Shown in pieces: positions 30,742 to 39,328 of a stretch of DNA of 64,000 nucleotides. The notes under the pieces were generated by a model. It ran no database searches. It was not told where the DNA came from and was given only the letters and a program-made list of their open reading frames with translations. The translations under genes and the position numbers were made by a program. The stretch lies in assembly GCF_018919205.1 (NCBI RefSeq), contig NZ_JAHLQN010000001.1, positions 1,550,001 to 1,614,000 of the forward strand. Direction: 5' to 3'. Every line of letters starts with the position of its first letter. The first letter of the stretch is position 1. This DNA is from Dysosmobacter acutus (GTDB lineage: Bacteria; Bacillota; Clostridia; Oscillospirales; Oscillospiraceae).

Positions 30742-32424
30742 ATGCGCCATGTACTGGAAAAACTGAAACTGGCCAACCGCTCCATGAAGCACAAGCTGGT
30801 GATCTACATGGCGGCGATGGGCCTTCTTCTGGCTGCGGTGCTGCTGGTCAGCCTGCAAATTTTCGGGCGGATCAATACTCCCGGCGAGGAACTGTCTAAA
30901 AGCATGAGCATCCAGATGGAGGTGTTCCGTTCGGACATGGCCTCCCTCTGGCGGAATGTCTCCGGCATGAGTACCCATCTGTCCAAGGATATGACGGACA
31001 TTCTGGAGGACACGCTGTCGGAACAGGGCATGACCTTTTCGGAGCTGGACGGAAATCTGGACGCCATCTCTCAGGTGGAGGAAGCATTGCTGGAGCCGCT
31101 GTGTCAGTACGCCCGTCAGACGGACTGCTCCGAAGCCTTTGTCATTCTGGAAGCCGCCATCGGCGTGAGCAGCGGCGAAGCCGACCGCAGCGGACTGTAT
31201 GTCCAGCGGAGCAATGCCGAGCATCTGACCGGGGATCTGCTGCTCTACCGGGGCATGGCGGAGATCGGGAAGGCCCACGGCGTCATGCCCCACCGAAAAT
31301 GGAGCCGGGAGTTCAACACAGAGACTTTGCCGGATTACCGGGAACGCCTTGCGGATGCAGCCACGCCGGTTTCTTCCGCCTCCTGCCGCACCACGGCGCT
31401 GATCACACTCCCCGGCACCTCAGAGCGGGCCGTGCTGCTGACCGTTCCCATGGTCGGGGAGGACGGCACGGTATACGGTCTGTGCGGCTTTGGGGTCAAT
31501 CAGACTTATTTTGCCGCCCATCATAAGCAGCCCACCGGCTTTCAGAGCGTTGCCTGCCTCATGGCCTCAGAGGGCAGCGTGTCCGACACGCTGGATGGCA
31601 GTGGATGCCTGATGGCCGGCGGTGCGGGAGACTACTGCTTCGTGCCGAACAATGGCACCCTCGCACTTACCTCCCTGCGTCACGGACTGACAGCCATGAA
31701 ATGCGGGGACCTCTCCTATGTGGGCATGACCATGGACTTTACCGCCGCGGACGGAGACAGCGAAAGCAGGACATTGGCGGTGCTGATCCCCTCGCAGGAT
31801 TACCGACAGCTTGTGGTACACAGCGTCTGGCAGACCGCCTTGCTGCTGTTCCTGCTGCTCTTCGCCCTGTGTCTTGCCTGCATTGTTGTCAGCCGCAGAT
31901 ACCTCTCTCCATTGCTGCGGGATCTCCGGCAGCTTACGGAGGAAAACCGGGGCAACGGGCAGATGAGCTACAGCGAATTTGCCGCCGTATCCGGTTCTCT
32001 GCGGGCGCAGGATGAAGCGCATCAAGAAACTGTTTCCGCGCTGGAGAGTGAGAAGGATGCGGCCCTGCGGCAAAGTGAATTTCTTCAGGCGCAGGTCGAG
32101 GAAACGCAAAGTCAGTTGGAAACCGTACAGACGGACGCATCCCGGATGGCTCACGCGCAGAAGGACGACATCGACCCGGAGGTGTACCGGATCTTTGTGA
32201 CCGGGCTGGATAAGCTGACGAGTACGGAGCGCAAGATTTATGAGGGCTATGTTGCCGGCATGGGGCCACAGGAGATGAGCGTTCAATTCTCTGTTAAGGT
32301 GAGCACCATTTACAGCCACACCAAGAGCATTCTCCGAAAGACGGGGCTTGATTCCTACCGAAAGGTACAGCAATATGCCGCGATCCTGCGTCAGACGCAG
32401 GAGGAACAGGAGAACGAAACATAA
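30742..32424 (+). CDS. Membrane-anchored sensor with C-terminal LuxR-type DNA-binding domain
   Basis: This is a 560-residue one-component regulator. A first transmembrane helix lies at about 19-42 (KLVIYMAAMGLLLAAVLLVS), followed by an extracytoplasmic sensing region of about 325 residues with a dCache/PAS-like pattern (VLLTVPMVGEDGTVYGLCGF). A second helix lies at about 372-393 (ALLLFLLLFALCLACIVVS), then a coiled-coil linker (SALESEKDAALRQSEFLQAQ) and a GerE/LuxR helix-turn-helix at about 490-545 (LTSTERKIYEGYVAGM, then VKVSTIYSHTKSILRKTGL). There is no kinase domain. It follows the solute-binding lipoprotein in one operon. Its likely targets are that operon and the divergent SLH operon (inference). 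Confidence 0.85.
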   Translation: MRHVLEKLKLANRSMKHKLVIYMAAMGLLLAAVLLVSLQIFGRINTPGEELSKSMSIQMEVFRSDMASLWRNVSGMSTHLSKDMTDILEDTLSEQGMTFSELDGNLDAISQVEEALLEPLCQYARQTDCSEAFVILEAAIGVSSGEADRSGLYVQRSNAEHLTGDLLLYRGMAEIGKAHGVMPHRKWSREFNTETLPDYRERLADAATPVSSASCRTTALITLPGTSERAVLLTVPMVGEDGTVYGLCGFGVNQTYFAAHHKQPTGFQSVACLMASEGSVSDTLDGSGCLMAGGAGDYCFVPNNGTLALTSLRHGLTAMKCGDLSYVGMTMDFTAADGDSESRTLAVLIPSQDYRQLVVHSVWQTALLLFLLLFALCLACIVVSRRYLSPLLRDLRQLTEENRGNGQMSYSEFAAVSGSLRAQDEAHQETVSALESEKDAALRQSEFLQAQVEETQSQLETVQTDASRMAHAQKDDIDPEVYRIFVTGLDKLTSTERKIYEGYVAGMGPQEMSVQFSVKVSTIYSHTKSILRKTGLDSYRKVQQYAAILRQTQEEQENET

Positions 32425-32430
32425 CAAAGA

Positions 32431-32480
32431 AAACGCACCCCTTGCGCCGTGTCGCTCAGACCGGCGCAAGGGGTGCGTTT
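32431..32480. terminator. Bidirectional terminator after the LuxR-type gene and hup
   Basis: ACGCACCCCTTGCGCCG and its exact complement form a 17-bp stem around a 12-base loop, with A-rich and T-rich flanks on either side. Confidence 0.85.
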
Positions 32481-32496
32481 CTGTTCCGCAGTATGA

Positions 32497-32769
32497 TTAC
32501 TTGATAGCGTCTTTGAGGGCCTTGCCGGGCTTGAAAACCGGCACCTTGCAGGCGGGGTAGGTCATGGACTCGCCGGTACGGGGGTTGCGGCCCACGCGGG
32601 CAGGGCGCTCCTTGACCTCGAAGCTGCCAAAGCCCACCATCTGCACCTTGTCTCCGCCCTTCATGGCAGTCTCCACCGCGCCGGTAAAGGCTGCGAGGGC
32701 CGCCTCGCAGTCCTTCTTCGTCAGGCCGCTGGCTTCTGCCATGGTTGCGATCAGTTCCGTTTTGTTCAT
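32497..32769 (-). CDS. hup: HU family DNA-binding protein
   Basis: This 90-residue histone-like protein bends and packs DNA. It has the complete HU pattern: MNKTELIATMAEASGLTKKD, EAALAAFTGAVETAMKGGDK, QMVGFGSFEVKERPARVGRN and PRTGESMTYPACKVPVFKPG. The ATG at 32769 follows AAGGAGAG; the longer open frame runs through its promoter. It is carried at the end of the conjugation module of the ICE, so it may assist integrase complexes or shape transferred DNA. It has its own strong promoter. Confidence 0.93.
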   Translation of the reverse strand: MNKTELIATMAEASGLTKKDCEAALAAFTGAVETAMKGGDKVQMVGFGSFEVKERPARVGRNPRTGESMTYPACKVPVFKPGKALKDAIK

Positions 32770-32805
32770 AGAAATCGCTCTCCTTCTCATTTGTGGTATG
32801 ACCGC

Positions 32806-32835
32806 ATTATAACGGAGGGAGTCGGAAACTGTCAA
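32806..32835 (-). promoter_or_regulatory. hup promoter, overlapping the end of the upstream gene
   Basis: On the minus strand TTGACA and TATAAT are 18 bases apart. The -35 hexamer overlaps the stop codon of the NlpC/P60 gene, so hup is transcribed independently of the conjugation operon. Confidence 0.82.
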
Positions 32836-34781
32836 CTGCGGCCTGCTTCGGCGTAGTATTGCGGTCGTCCGATAGAGGTAAAGCCCTCCAGCCCAGTCAC
32901 GACCACATTGTTGTAGCCGCTGGCGCAGTGGATGATGAGCAATTCTCCGTTTGCGTCCCTGCCGCCAACAATACCCACATGGGAATTATCCGGGTAGAAC
33001 ACCAAGTCACCGGGCTGTGCGTCCGTCCATGAAATATCGGTGCAATAGCTGTGCTGTGCGGTGGCTCCTCCGCCATGACCGATAATGTAGCCGCCACCCG
33101 TGGCATTGTAGAACACCCAATCGACGAATCCACTGCAATCCGTCCCGTAGGGACGGTAGGTCCCCGTGGTGGAGCTGCCTGCCGCAGTGACCTGCCGCAG
33201 CTCGCCCCAGCGGGCGTCCCAGCCGATTACGAGGGATTTTCCTCCCCAAAAATAATTCACCTTGCCGACAAGAGAACAGGCGGTGCGTACCACCGCCTCG
33301 CGCTCCGGCAATAGGTCTTCCGGCAGATCGCGGAGCAGCGCCGCCGTATCCCCGCTGACGGAGTACACATCCTCAATCAGCTCCCGCAGGAGATCCCGCT
33401 GCTCCAGCAGCTCCTCCAGCGCCGCAATTTGATTGCGGTTGAAATGGTGAACTGCTTTCATTTCTTCTGCCGTTTTTGCGGTGATGGTGATATAGAGATT
33501 TCGCTCCGTCCATCCATCATCATCGCCACTGCCGGGATGGTGAATGACCTCGATGCGGTGTGCAATGGTGGTCATGTCCCAAAAGACTGCTTTCAGGCGG
33601 GCAATGCGGTCGGCATCCATGGTGGCCACGTCCGCGGCGTCCGCATCGTTACTGCCCGCCACCTTCACTGCGAACACCGCCAACACCTCCACCCAATCAG
33701 CAGACTGCCCGGTCACGGAGATGGAGTCGTAGCTGTCCGCTGTTTGCAATTCCTCCAACCGCTCGTTATACTCATAATTGACCTGCGCCACCGCAGCGGA
33801 GAGCGGCACAACGCCTGCCTCCCGGCTCTCGTTGGAAAAAAGGATGCCGAAGGGTGATGCCACGATTGCCGCCACGAGGATCACCGTCAGGAGCAGCACC
33901 AGCACCACCGTACCGCCGCCCGCCGCCACGATGGAGCTTGCGGCAGAAGCAATACCTCGCCTAATCGTCTGTGCCGCCTGCACCATTGCGCCGCCCATCT
34001 TTTTTGCCCACCTGCCTCCGTTCTTTGCGGATGTCTGGAGCATTGTCTGCTGTGCCTTGCGCTGTGCCGCAGCCTTGGCGCGGTGCGTGATGATTTCATT
34101 GTTCGGCGCTACGTGGTCAGTTGGTCGAACGCGCATGGTGCGCGCAGCCTTGGTCATGGCCTGTCCGCTCTTTGGGGCAGGACCGCCCTTGACCGATGCG
34201 CCCTGATTGCTTTTATGCGGAGGGGTCGTTGTACCTCCACGGTCGGACGGTGGAGGTACAATGTTCCGCTCTGCTGTTCTTTTCTCGGCAAGGTTCCGCC
34301 GATAGGCGGCTTTTGCGTCCTGTATGGCTTTCTGCCGCCCACGCTCCTGCGGGGCGGCATTTGCGCTTTTTGTACCTCCGCGATTTTGCGGAGGTACGGT
34401 CTGATTTCCGACTTTGTTTCGTGCGGCGTGTGATTGCAGCGTATCGGGCAGGCCCCTTTCTGTTGGCGTCACACCGTCCATGGTTTCGAGCGTTTCTGCC
34501 GCAGTACGGTTTTCCGACGCACTATTCCTACCTTGCCGTTTCTGCTTCTGATAGCGCTTTATCATACGCCGCGAGGTATCTGCCGCCCCAAATGCGCCAC
34601 GGCGCATAGTTTTCTCCACGCGGTCGGTGGCGTAACGCACGGGATCGCGGCTTTCCGGCTCCTTTTCCCGCTGCCGATTGTCCATGTGCTTTTTCAGAAT
34701 GGATTCTGCGTCCTTGGGTGTGGGGTTCTTCAGCTTTGCCTTGGGCGTGTCCATGCCGGGTCTGATCTTCAAGTCCCGCAT
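32832..34781 (-). CDS. Conjugation-linked NlpC/P60 peptidoglycan hydrolase
   Basis: This 649-residue membrane protein is of the CD1108/ORF14-like type found in Tn1549-family elements. Residues 1-270 are basic, Gln/Pro-rich and disordered. A transmembrane helix lies at about 285-315 (AAGGGTVVLVLLLTVILVAAIVAS). A VirB8-like or linker region follows, and the last 130 residues form an NlpC/P60 domain with catalytic Cys in TDCSGFVDWVF, His in SHVGIVGGRD and a third polar residue in IIHCASGY. It cuts cell-wall peptide links so that the conjugation channel can cross the wall. The ATG at 34781 lies four bases after the virB4 stop with GGTGAGG upstream. Confidence 0.88.
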   Translation of the reverse strand: MRDLKIRPGMDTPKAKLKNPTPKDAESILKKHMDNRQREKEPESRDPVRYATDRVEKTMRRGAFGAADTSRRMIKRYQKQKRQGRNSASENRTAAETLETMDGVTPTERGLPDTLQSHAARNKVGNQTVPPQNRGGTKSANAAPQERGRQKAIQDAKAAYRRNLAEKRTAERNIVPPPSDRGGTTTPPHKSNQGASVKGGPAPKSGQAMTKAARTMRVRPTDHVAPNNEIITHRAKAAAQRKAQQTMLQTSAKNGGRWAKKMGGAMVQAAQTIRRGIASAASSIVAAGGGTVVLVLLLTVILVAAIVASPFGILFSNESREAGVVPLSAAVAQVNYEYNERLEELQTADSYDSISVTGQSADWVEVLAVFAVKVAGSNDADAADVATMDADRIARLKAVFWDMTTIAHRIEVIHHPGSGDDDGWTERNLYITITAKTAEEMKAVHHFNRNQIAALEELLEQRDLLRELIEDVYSVSGDTAALLRDLPEDLLPEREAVVRTACSLVGKVNYFWGGKSLVIGWDARWGELRQVTAAGSSTTGTYRPYGTDCSGFVDWVFYNATGGGYIIGHGGGATAQHSYCTDISWTDAQPGDLVFYPDNSHVGIVGGRDANGELLIIHCASGYNNVVVTGLEGFTSIGRPQYYAEAGRS

Positions 34782-34785
34782 AGCG

Positions 34786-37140
34786 TCAGTCCTCACCGGG
34801 GCGGGTTGACATTAAGCGGTACAGCTCCGTATTTTTAGGCAGCTCATTGGCGAAGGGCACAATGGCCCCGCCTACCTTGATGAGTCCATGACCGGCAGGG
34901 GCGTTGTCTACATAGCTCATCTGCGTATCCGACGCACCCAGCAGGCGGGCAAGCTGCTCTCGGTCGGTGGTGGCCTGATTGAGCATCAGCAGAAATTCGG
35001 AGTTTGCAAACATCATACGCGCCGTATTGGACAGCAGACATTCCTCCACATTCTGTGTGATGCCGGTGAGCGTCGCGCCGTATTTACGGAAGCGCTTCCA
35101 GCACTTGTAGAGAAATTCGCTGCTGTAATTGGTAATGCTGTGTCCGCTGCCGCTCCCGTTGGCGAAAAACAGATAGATCTCGTCGATGTAGACATGGGTG
35201 TATTTTCCCTCTCTGCGGTTCTGGATAACGCGGTTGTAAATGGCGTCCAGCATCACCAGCAGGCCCACCGATTTCAGATTTTCGCCCAAGTCCTGAATAT
35301 CGAAGCAGAGAATGCGGCTTTTTGTGTTGATATTGGTCTGGTGGGAAAAAACATTCAGACTGCCCACCGTGAACAGCTCCAACGCCAGTGCGATCCGGTG
35401 CGCCTCCGGGTTGACCTGCTTCATCAGGTCGTCATAGAGGTCCTTCAGCGTGGGCGGCTGCCCCTGATAGTTTTTCAGATACTCCCGATAGATATTGCCC
35501 ACGCTGCGGTCGATGATGGACTTCTCCTGCGGCTCGATCTTGTCCGCGCCCATGAGCTGCTCGTAGAGCGACATGATAAACTCGGACTTCATCACCAGCG
35601 GCTCTTTGCCGTCCCCGTACCCCTCGGACAAATCCAGCGCATTGATGTGGCAGCCATTTGGGTCAGAGGCGGAGATGGTGATGACCTCACCGCCCAATGC
35701 CCGTACCAGCTCGCCATATTCGCGTTCCGGGTCCACGATGATAATGTCATGGTCTGTGGAGAGAGCCAGCGCGGAGACCTCCTGCTTGGCCGCCATCGAC
35801 TTGCCTGAGCCGGAAACGCCGGTAATAAAGCCGTTGCCGTTCAAAAGGTTTCCGCGGTTGCAAATGATGAGGTTGTGCGACACGGCGTTGACGCCGTAGT
35901 AAATACCGCCCGCGTCCTGAATCTCCTGCGACTTGAAGGGCATGAGAACGGCGGTACATTCCGTGGTCAGGGTACGGGTGGCGTCAATGCGCTTTAAGCC
36001 GAGGGGCAGCACCGTGTTCAGTGCGTCCTCCTGCTGGTAGCGCAGAATGTTGAATTGACAGCCCCGCGCCCGTCCAATGGCTTGCAGAGCCTCGGTGTCC
36101 TGATCGAGCTGTTCGAGGTTATCTGCCAGGTGCGTCAGCGTGACGAGTGCAAGCATCATGCGCTGGTCGCGGCTCATGAGGTCGTCCATAAACTCCTTCG
36201 TTTCGCTCCGCATCTGTTCCAAGTCATAGGGGATATTGGCGGTAAAATTGTTGTTCTGATTCTGCCGCTGCTGCCAGCGGGTGATGTCCGATTCCACAGA
36301 CATGATGCGCTTGCGGATGTCGCTCACTGCTTCGTCCATCGCCACGGGGATAATGTCGATGGAGAGCATCATGTTTCGGGGATAGTCCATCAACTCCGTG
36401 ATCATCTCATCGGAAATAAAGCTGGCATATTCCCGCAGGAACAGGGTACGGCCCACATGATCGCCCAACTCATAGTGATTTTTTTGAAAGGAAATACAGT
36501 CCGGGGCGATGCAGTCCCGGAAGTCATGGCCCCTTCGCATGGTGTCCTCCAAATTGAAGCGGAATAGCTGTTCCTCGCCGGGGCGATAGAAGTCATGCAG
36601 AAGCCGCAGGCGGTCATTGACCGTGATCTCACGGACGCTGGAGGACATACGGGAAAGTCCCGTGGTAAGGTCAGTCCCAACACGGGAGAAGAACGCGCGG
36701 GCCTCCTCCACGCTTTTCTTCTCCGCCGAAACGGTGATGTACTTTTCCTGAATGAGATTGTTGCTCTCCGCCGCCTTGCCCAAAACAAGCGCGTTATACT
36801 CGTTCCGGTAGAGGTCACGGCGGTCACCCTGCATGGGCATGAGCAGCGTCCGCCCAAAGTCCTTTTGATTGAGCTGACGGTTAAAGAGCGTGATCTTTGC
36901 CGTGGCTCCGATGGGCAGCGAGTTCAGGAAGGAACAGTAGGTCATAAAGAGTTCCCTCTGCTTTTCCGGGGAGGCCACGGCATAATTGACATCAAAAAAG
37001 CGCCAAGTTTTTGAAAACTTGCCGCTTACCTGAAACACGCCGTCTTGATAAATACGTTTGATGGGAATGGATTTCTGGACGCTGCGGGGAACGGAAAAAG
37101 TGTCCCGTTCTGCGCTGCGCCGATGCTTGAAAAGGATCAA
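34786..37140 (-). CDS. VirB4-like conjugation ATPase
   Basis: This 784-residue cytoplasmic ATPase drives assembly and function of the type IV secretion channel. The N-terminal 400 residues match the TraE/VirB4 lead-in (IYQDGVFQVSGKFSKTWRFF). The ATPase domain has Walker A in FITGVSGSGKSMAAKQE and Walker B in YTHVYIDEIYLFF, and later motif ATLTGITQNVEECLLS. The length is normal. The start is TTG at 37140, overlapping the PrgI stop codon by four bases (TTGA), so translation is coupled. It is the best conserved transfer gene of the element. Confidence 0.94.
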   Translation of the reverse strand: MILFKHRRSAERDTFSVPRSVQKSIPIKRIYQDGVFQVSGKFSKTWRFFDVNYAVASPEKQRELFMTYCSFLNSLPIGATAKITLFNRQLNQKDFGRTLLMPMQGDRRDLYRNEYNALVLGKAAESNNLIQEKYITVSAEKKSVEEARAFFSRVGTDLTTGLSRMSSSVREITVNDRLRLLHDFYRPGEEQLFRFNLEDTMRRGHDFRDCIAPDCISFQKNHYELGDHVGRTLFLREYASFISDEMITELMDYPRNMMLSIDIIPVAMDEAVSDIRKRIMSVESDITRWQQRQNQNNNFTANIPYDLEQMRSETKEFMDDLMSRDQRMMLALVTLTHLADNLEQLDQDTEALQAIGRARGCQFNILRYQQEDALNTVLPLGLKRIDATRTLTTECTAVLMPFKSQEIQDAGGIYYGVNAVSHNLIICNRGNLLNGNGFITGVSGSGKSMAAKQEVSALALSTDHDIIIVDPEREYGELVRALGGEVITISASDPNGCHINALDLSEGYGDGKEPLVMKSEFIMSLYEQLMGADKIEPQEKSIIDRSVGNIYREYLKNYQGQPPTLKDLYDDLMKQVNPEAHRIALALELFTVGSLNVFSHQTNINTKSRILCFDIQDLGENLKSVGLLVMLDAIYNRVIQNRREGKYTHVYIDEIYLFFANGSGSGHSITNYSSEFLYKCWKRFRKYGATLTGITQNVEECLLSNTARMMFANSEFLLMLNQATTDREQLARLLGASDTQMSYVDNAPAGHGLIKVGGAIVPFANELPKNTELYRLMSTRPGED

Positions 37141-37475
37141 TGTTTTTTCACCTCTCGTTTCATCGCTTCTTCATAATAGTTCTCCGCTTTCCAGACACGC
37201 TTGCCTGCCATGATGACCTCTGATTTCAGCCATGCCCACAAAAATCGCTCCAGCGTGAGGCCGTTGTACTGAAAAAAGCCCGCAGCGGCCACGGGAGCCG
37301 CGCCGACAATGCACACCCAGCTCACCGTTTCCCGGTCCAACACTCGGCTCAGGCTGAAATACAGTCCCACCGCAGCGCCCACCGCCAAAACGGAGCAGAC
37401 AAACTGCCGCACAGACAGGCCGAAAAAGAGCGTTTCGCGGTAAGCGCGAATTTCCTTATTGATTTTGATTTCCAA
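37137..37475 (-). CDS. PrgI-family conjugation membrane protein
   Basis: This 112-residue protein has two adjacent membrane helices (FGLSVRQFVCSVLAVGAAVGLYF and VSWVCIVGAAPVAAAGFF) followed by a basic cytoplasmic tail with FLWAWLKSEVIMAGKRVW. This is the PrgI pattern, the Gram-positive counterpart of VirB3, which works with VirB4. The stop overlaps the TTG start of virB4. The ATG at 37475 follows AGAAAGAAGGGG. Confidence 0.9.
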   Translation of the reverse strand: MEIKINKEIRAYRETLFFGLSVRQFVCSVLAVGAAVGLYFSLSRVLDRETVSWVCIVGAAPVAAAGFFQYNGLTLERFLWAWLKSEVIMAGKRVWKAENYYEEAMKREVKKH

Positions 37476-37543
37476 TTAAACCCCTTCTTTCTGCAAATAT
37501 AATAAAAAAAGATGATTTGGAATAGCCTCCAAATCATCTTTAC

Positions 37544-37744
37544 TCAATCCGCGATATACTCCGCAATATCTTCCAACTTGCAATCTAACGCCTTACACAG
37601 CTTGTCTAAGGTTTTTGTCTCCATGTTCTCGTTATTTCTGAGCCGTCGAATGGTCTTACTGTCAATGCCGCCCTTTTCACGAAGGGCGTAGGTAGTGACA
37701 CCCTTCTGCTCCATAACCAGCCATAGCTTGTCGAATTTAATCAT
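37544..37744 (-). CDS. Small XRE-type repressor inside the conjugation module
   Basis: This 66-residue helix-turn-helix protein (KFDKLWLVMEQKGVTTYALR, DSKTIRRLRNNENMETKTLDKLCKALDC) is of the compact Cro/CI type with no other domain. The ATG at 37744 follows AGGAGG by five bases. The divergent gene at 37853 shares its control region, which holds two 15-bp palindromes, so it probably represses itself and that neighbour. Base composition is more AT-rich than the flanking transfer genes, suggesting a separate origin. Confidence 0.88.
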   Translation of the reverse strand: MIKFDKLWLVMEQKGVTTYALREKGGIDSKTIRRLRNNENMETKTLDKLCKALDCKLEDIAEYIAD

Positions 37745-37759
37745 GGGAACCTCCTCAGC

Positions 37760-37815
37760 TTGACTACTCATATTATGGGGGTTATAATCCCATGTATTAA
37801 GGGGATATAATCCCC
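37760..37815. promoter_or_regulatory. Promoter with twin operators between XRE gene and divergent gene
   Basis: On the plus strand TTGACT (37760) and TATAAT (37783) are 17 bases apart. The -10 lies inside the near-palindrome GGGGGTTATAATCCC (37777-37791), and GGGGATATAATCCCC (37801-37815) is a perfect-ended second copy 24 bases on. These are probable binding sites for the adjacent repressor. Confidence 0.65.
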
Positions 37816-37852
37816 ATACAGAAAGTTGAGGTGTTCAAAAGTGGAGTTGGCT

Positions 37853-38089
37853 ATGGAATTATTAAGTCACATCCTTGCCCAAGGTGAGGTGCAGATCACT
37901 TTCCCGCAGCAGAACGAGCCATTTACACAGATAGTGGAAGGACAATGCTATCAAGCACTCTGTAAAATCAAAGCAATTATCGAAGATGATCGTCTTAATG
38001 ACAGTGAGTGCTTTCAAAAAATTGAGGAGATCATTCGCGCATTTGAAGAAATCGGAAGCAGTGGCGGTATTCGCCATGATTTTGGTTAA
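37853..38089 (+). CDS. Small protein of unknown function, divergent from the XRE repressor
   Basis: This 78-residue cytoplasmic protein starts MELLSHILAQGEVQITFPQQ, then has a helical region CYQALCKIKAIIEDDRLNDSECFQKIEEII. It is the only plus-strand gene inside the leftward transfer module and runs four bases into the end of the VirB6-like gene. The ATG at 37853 has GGAG seven bases upstream. I recognise no family; similar small proteins named only as hypothetical accompany these repressors. It could act with the repressor as a regulatory or toxin-antitoxin-like pair. Confidence 0.65.
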   Translation: MELLSHILAQGEVQITFPQQNEPFTQIVEGQCYQALCKIKAIIEDDRLNDSECFQKIEEIIRAFEEIGSSGGIRHDFG

Positions 38090-38925
38090 AGCCCCAGCAT
38101 CTCTTTTGCGATGTGGTCGGCAGACTTCACCAAGCCCACCAATACCAACAGATTGAATATGACCTCGCCCAAATAGCTCCACACCTGCGTCACTACGGAG
38201 GCACTGCTATCCACCACCGGCGTACCGCTGGAGGAAAAGGCTGAAAAGATGATGCAGGCCAGAACGATCACCGCCCCTTCCATGCACACGCCTACATAGC
38301 TCCGAAGGAACGCCTTGCCGAAATGGGAAGTCCCCTCTCCGGCAAAGGATGCCAGTGCCACCGGGGACAGCGCGGCGTACATATAGATCTTAAAAAATCG
38401 CCCATAGACGGTGAGAATCATAATGAAGGCCAGCACCGTAATAAATAGGCTCCCCAGCAGCGTCACCAGCCAAAGGGGGATGCTTGCAAAAAAGCCCACG
38501 TCTCCAATGGCGTCCGCAATCTCCTGCGGCAGTGCCACGGATGCGCCGGTCAAGCCGCCGATACTGCCCGCCGCCGTTGCCACAATGCCGCTGCACACAT
38601 CAAATACATCTACCAGCAAGTCCATACCATAGGTGATACCCAGCTTTGCCAGCACAAAGTAGATAAAGTGCCGCAGCAGATGCTCCGGCCTTTGAAAGTC
38701 CCGAAAGCCGGAGGCACTGCGAAAAATACCGATGGCAAAGAACAGCACCAGCAGCCCGTAGCCGATGGCTTGCATCCCGCCGTTGATGGTCACAATGGCC
38801 TGCCAGATGGTGCCGCCCTTGAAGGTCTGGGGCGATTCCGTCAGCAGTGACCACATCTCCGTCATTTTACTGTTCCAAACGCCAAAGGCGTTGGTCAGGT
38901 TTTCTACGATCCAGTTGTTATCCAA
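38086..38925 (-). CDS. VirB6/TrbL-like conjugation membrane protein
   Basis: This 279-residue polytopic inner-membrane protein forms the transfer channel core. At least five hydrophobic segments are visible, including IGYGLLVLFFAIGIFRSAS, PLWLVTLLGSLFITVLAFIMILT and VCMEGAVIVLACIIFSAFS. The motif GRFFKIYMYAALSPVALASF is characteristic of the CD1111/TrbL group in Tn1549-type elements. The length is normal. AGGTGATTTTC precedes the ATG, and it follows the Maff2-like gene in the operon. Confidence 0.9.
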   Translation of the reverse strand: MDNNWIVENLTNAFGVWNSKMTEMWSLLTESPQTFKGGTIWQAIVTINGGMQAIGYGLLVLFFAIGIFRSASGFRDFQRPEHLLRHFIYFVLAKLGITYGMDLLVDVFDVCSGIVATAAGSIGGLTGASVALPQEIADAIGDVGFFASIPLWLVTLLGSLFITVLAFIMILTVYGRFFKIYMYAALSPVALASFAGEGTSHFGKAFLRSYVGVCMEGAVIVLACIIFSAFSSSGTPVVDSSASVVTQVWSYLGEVIFNLLVLVGLVKSADHIAKEMLGL

Positions 38926-38992
38926 ATGAAAATCACCTCCCGCAAGGGAGCCGGGAGATCCGCCGCAAGGCAGTATCTTCCGGCTCTTTTCA

Positions 38993-39328
38993 TTAGATCG
39001 CGCCGATGGCGGTCAGAATCTCCTTTGCAAAGGCGATCATTAAGCCGCCAAACAAGCAAAGGAAGCCCTGCGTTCTCTGGCTGGCGTCATGGGACTGGAT
39101 CGACATACCCACCTGCACGATGCCCCAGCCGAGAATGATAACGCCCAGCGCCTTGATGATGCTGAAGATAAAATCGGAAAGGTTATTCACAATATCCAGC
39201 GGATCGCCGCCCGCCGCCATCGCGGGCGAGGTGCAGCAGAGGCAGAGGACGGCAGCACCAGCCGCCGTCCAGTAACGCCGCTTCCACTTGTCAGGCTTCA
39301 TCATGTCGTTGTTCTTCTGTTTGCTCAT
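38993..39328 (-). CDS. Maff2-family / VirB2-like small membrane protein
   Basis: This 111-residue protein has a hydrophobic signal-like segment (YWTAAGAAVLCLCCTSPAMAAGG) and two further helices (IFSIIKALGVIILGWGIVQV and FLCLFGGLMIAFAKEILTAIG) flanking SIQSHDASQRTQG. The layout suits a small pilin-like subunit of the transfer apparatus, the position of VirB2; elements of this group annotate it as Maff2. ATG at 39328 follows TATGGAGG and overlaps the coupling-protein gene by 38 bases. Confidence 0.78.
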   Translation of the reverse strand: MSKQKNNDMMKPDKWKRRYWTAAGAAVLCLCCTSPAMAAGGDPLDIVNNLSDFIFSIIKALGVIILGWGIVQVGMSIQSHDASQRTQGFLCLFGGLMIAFAKEILTAIGAI

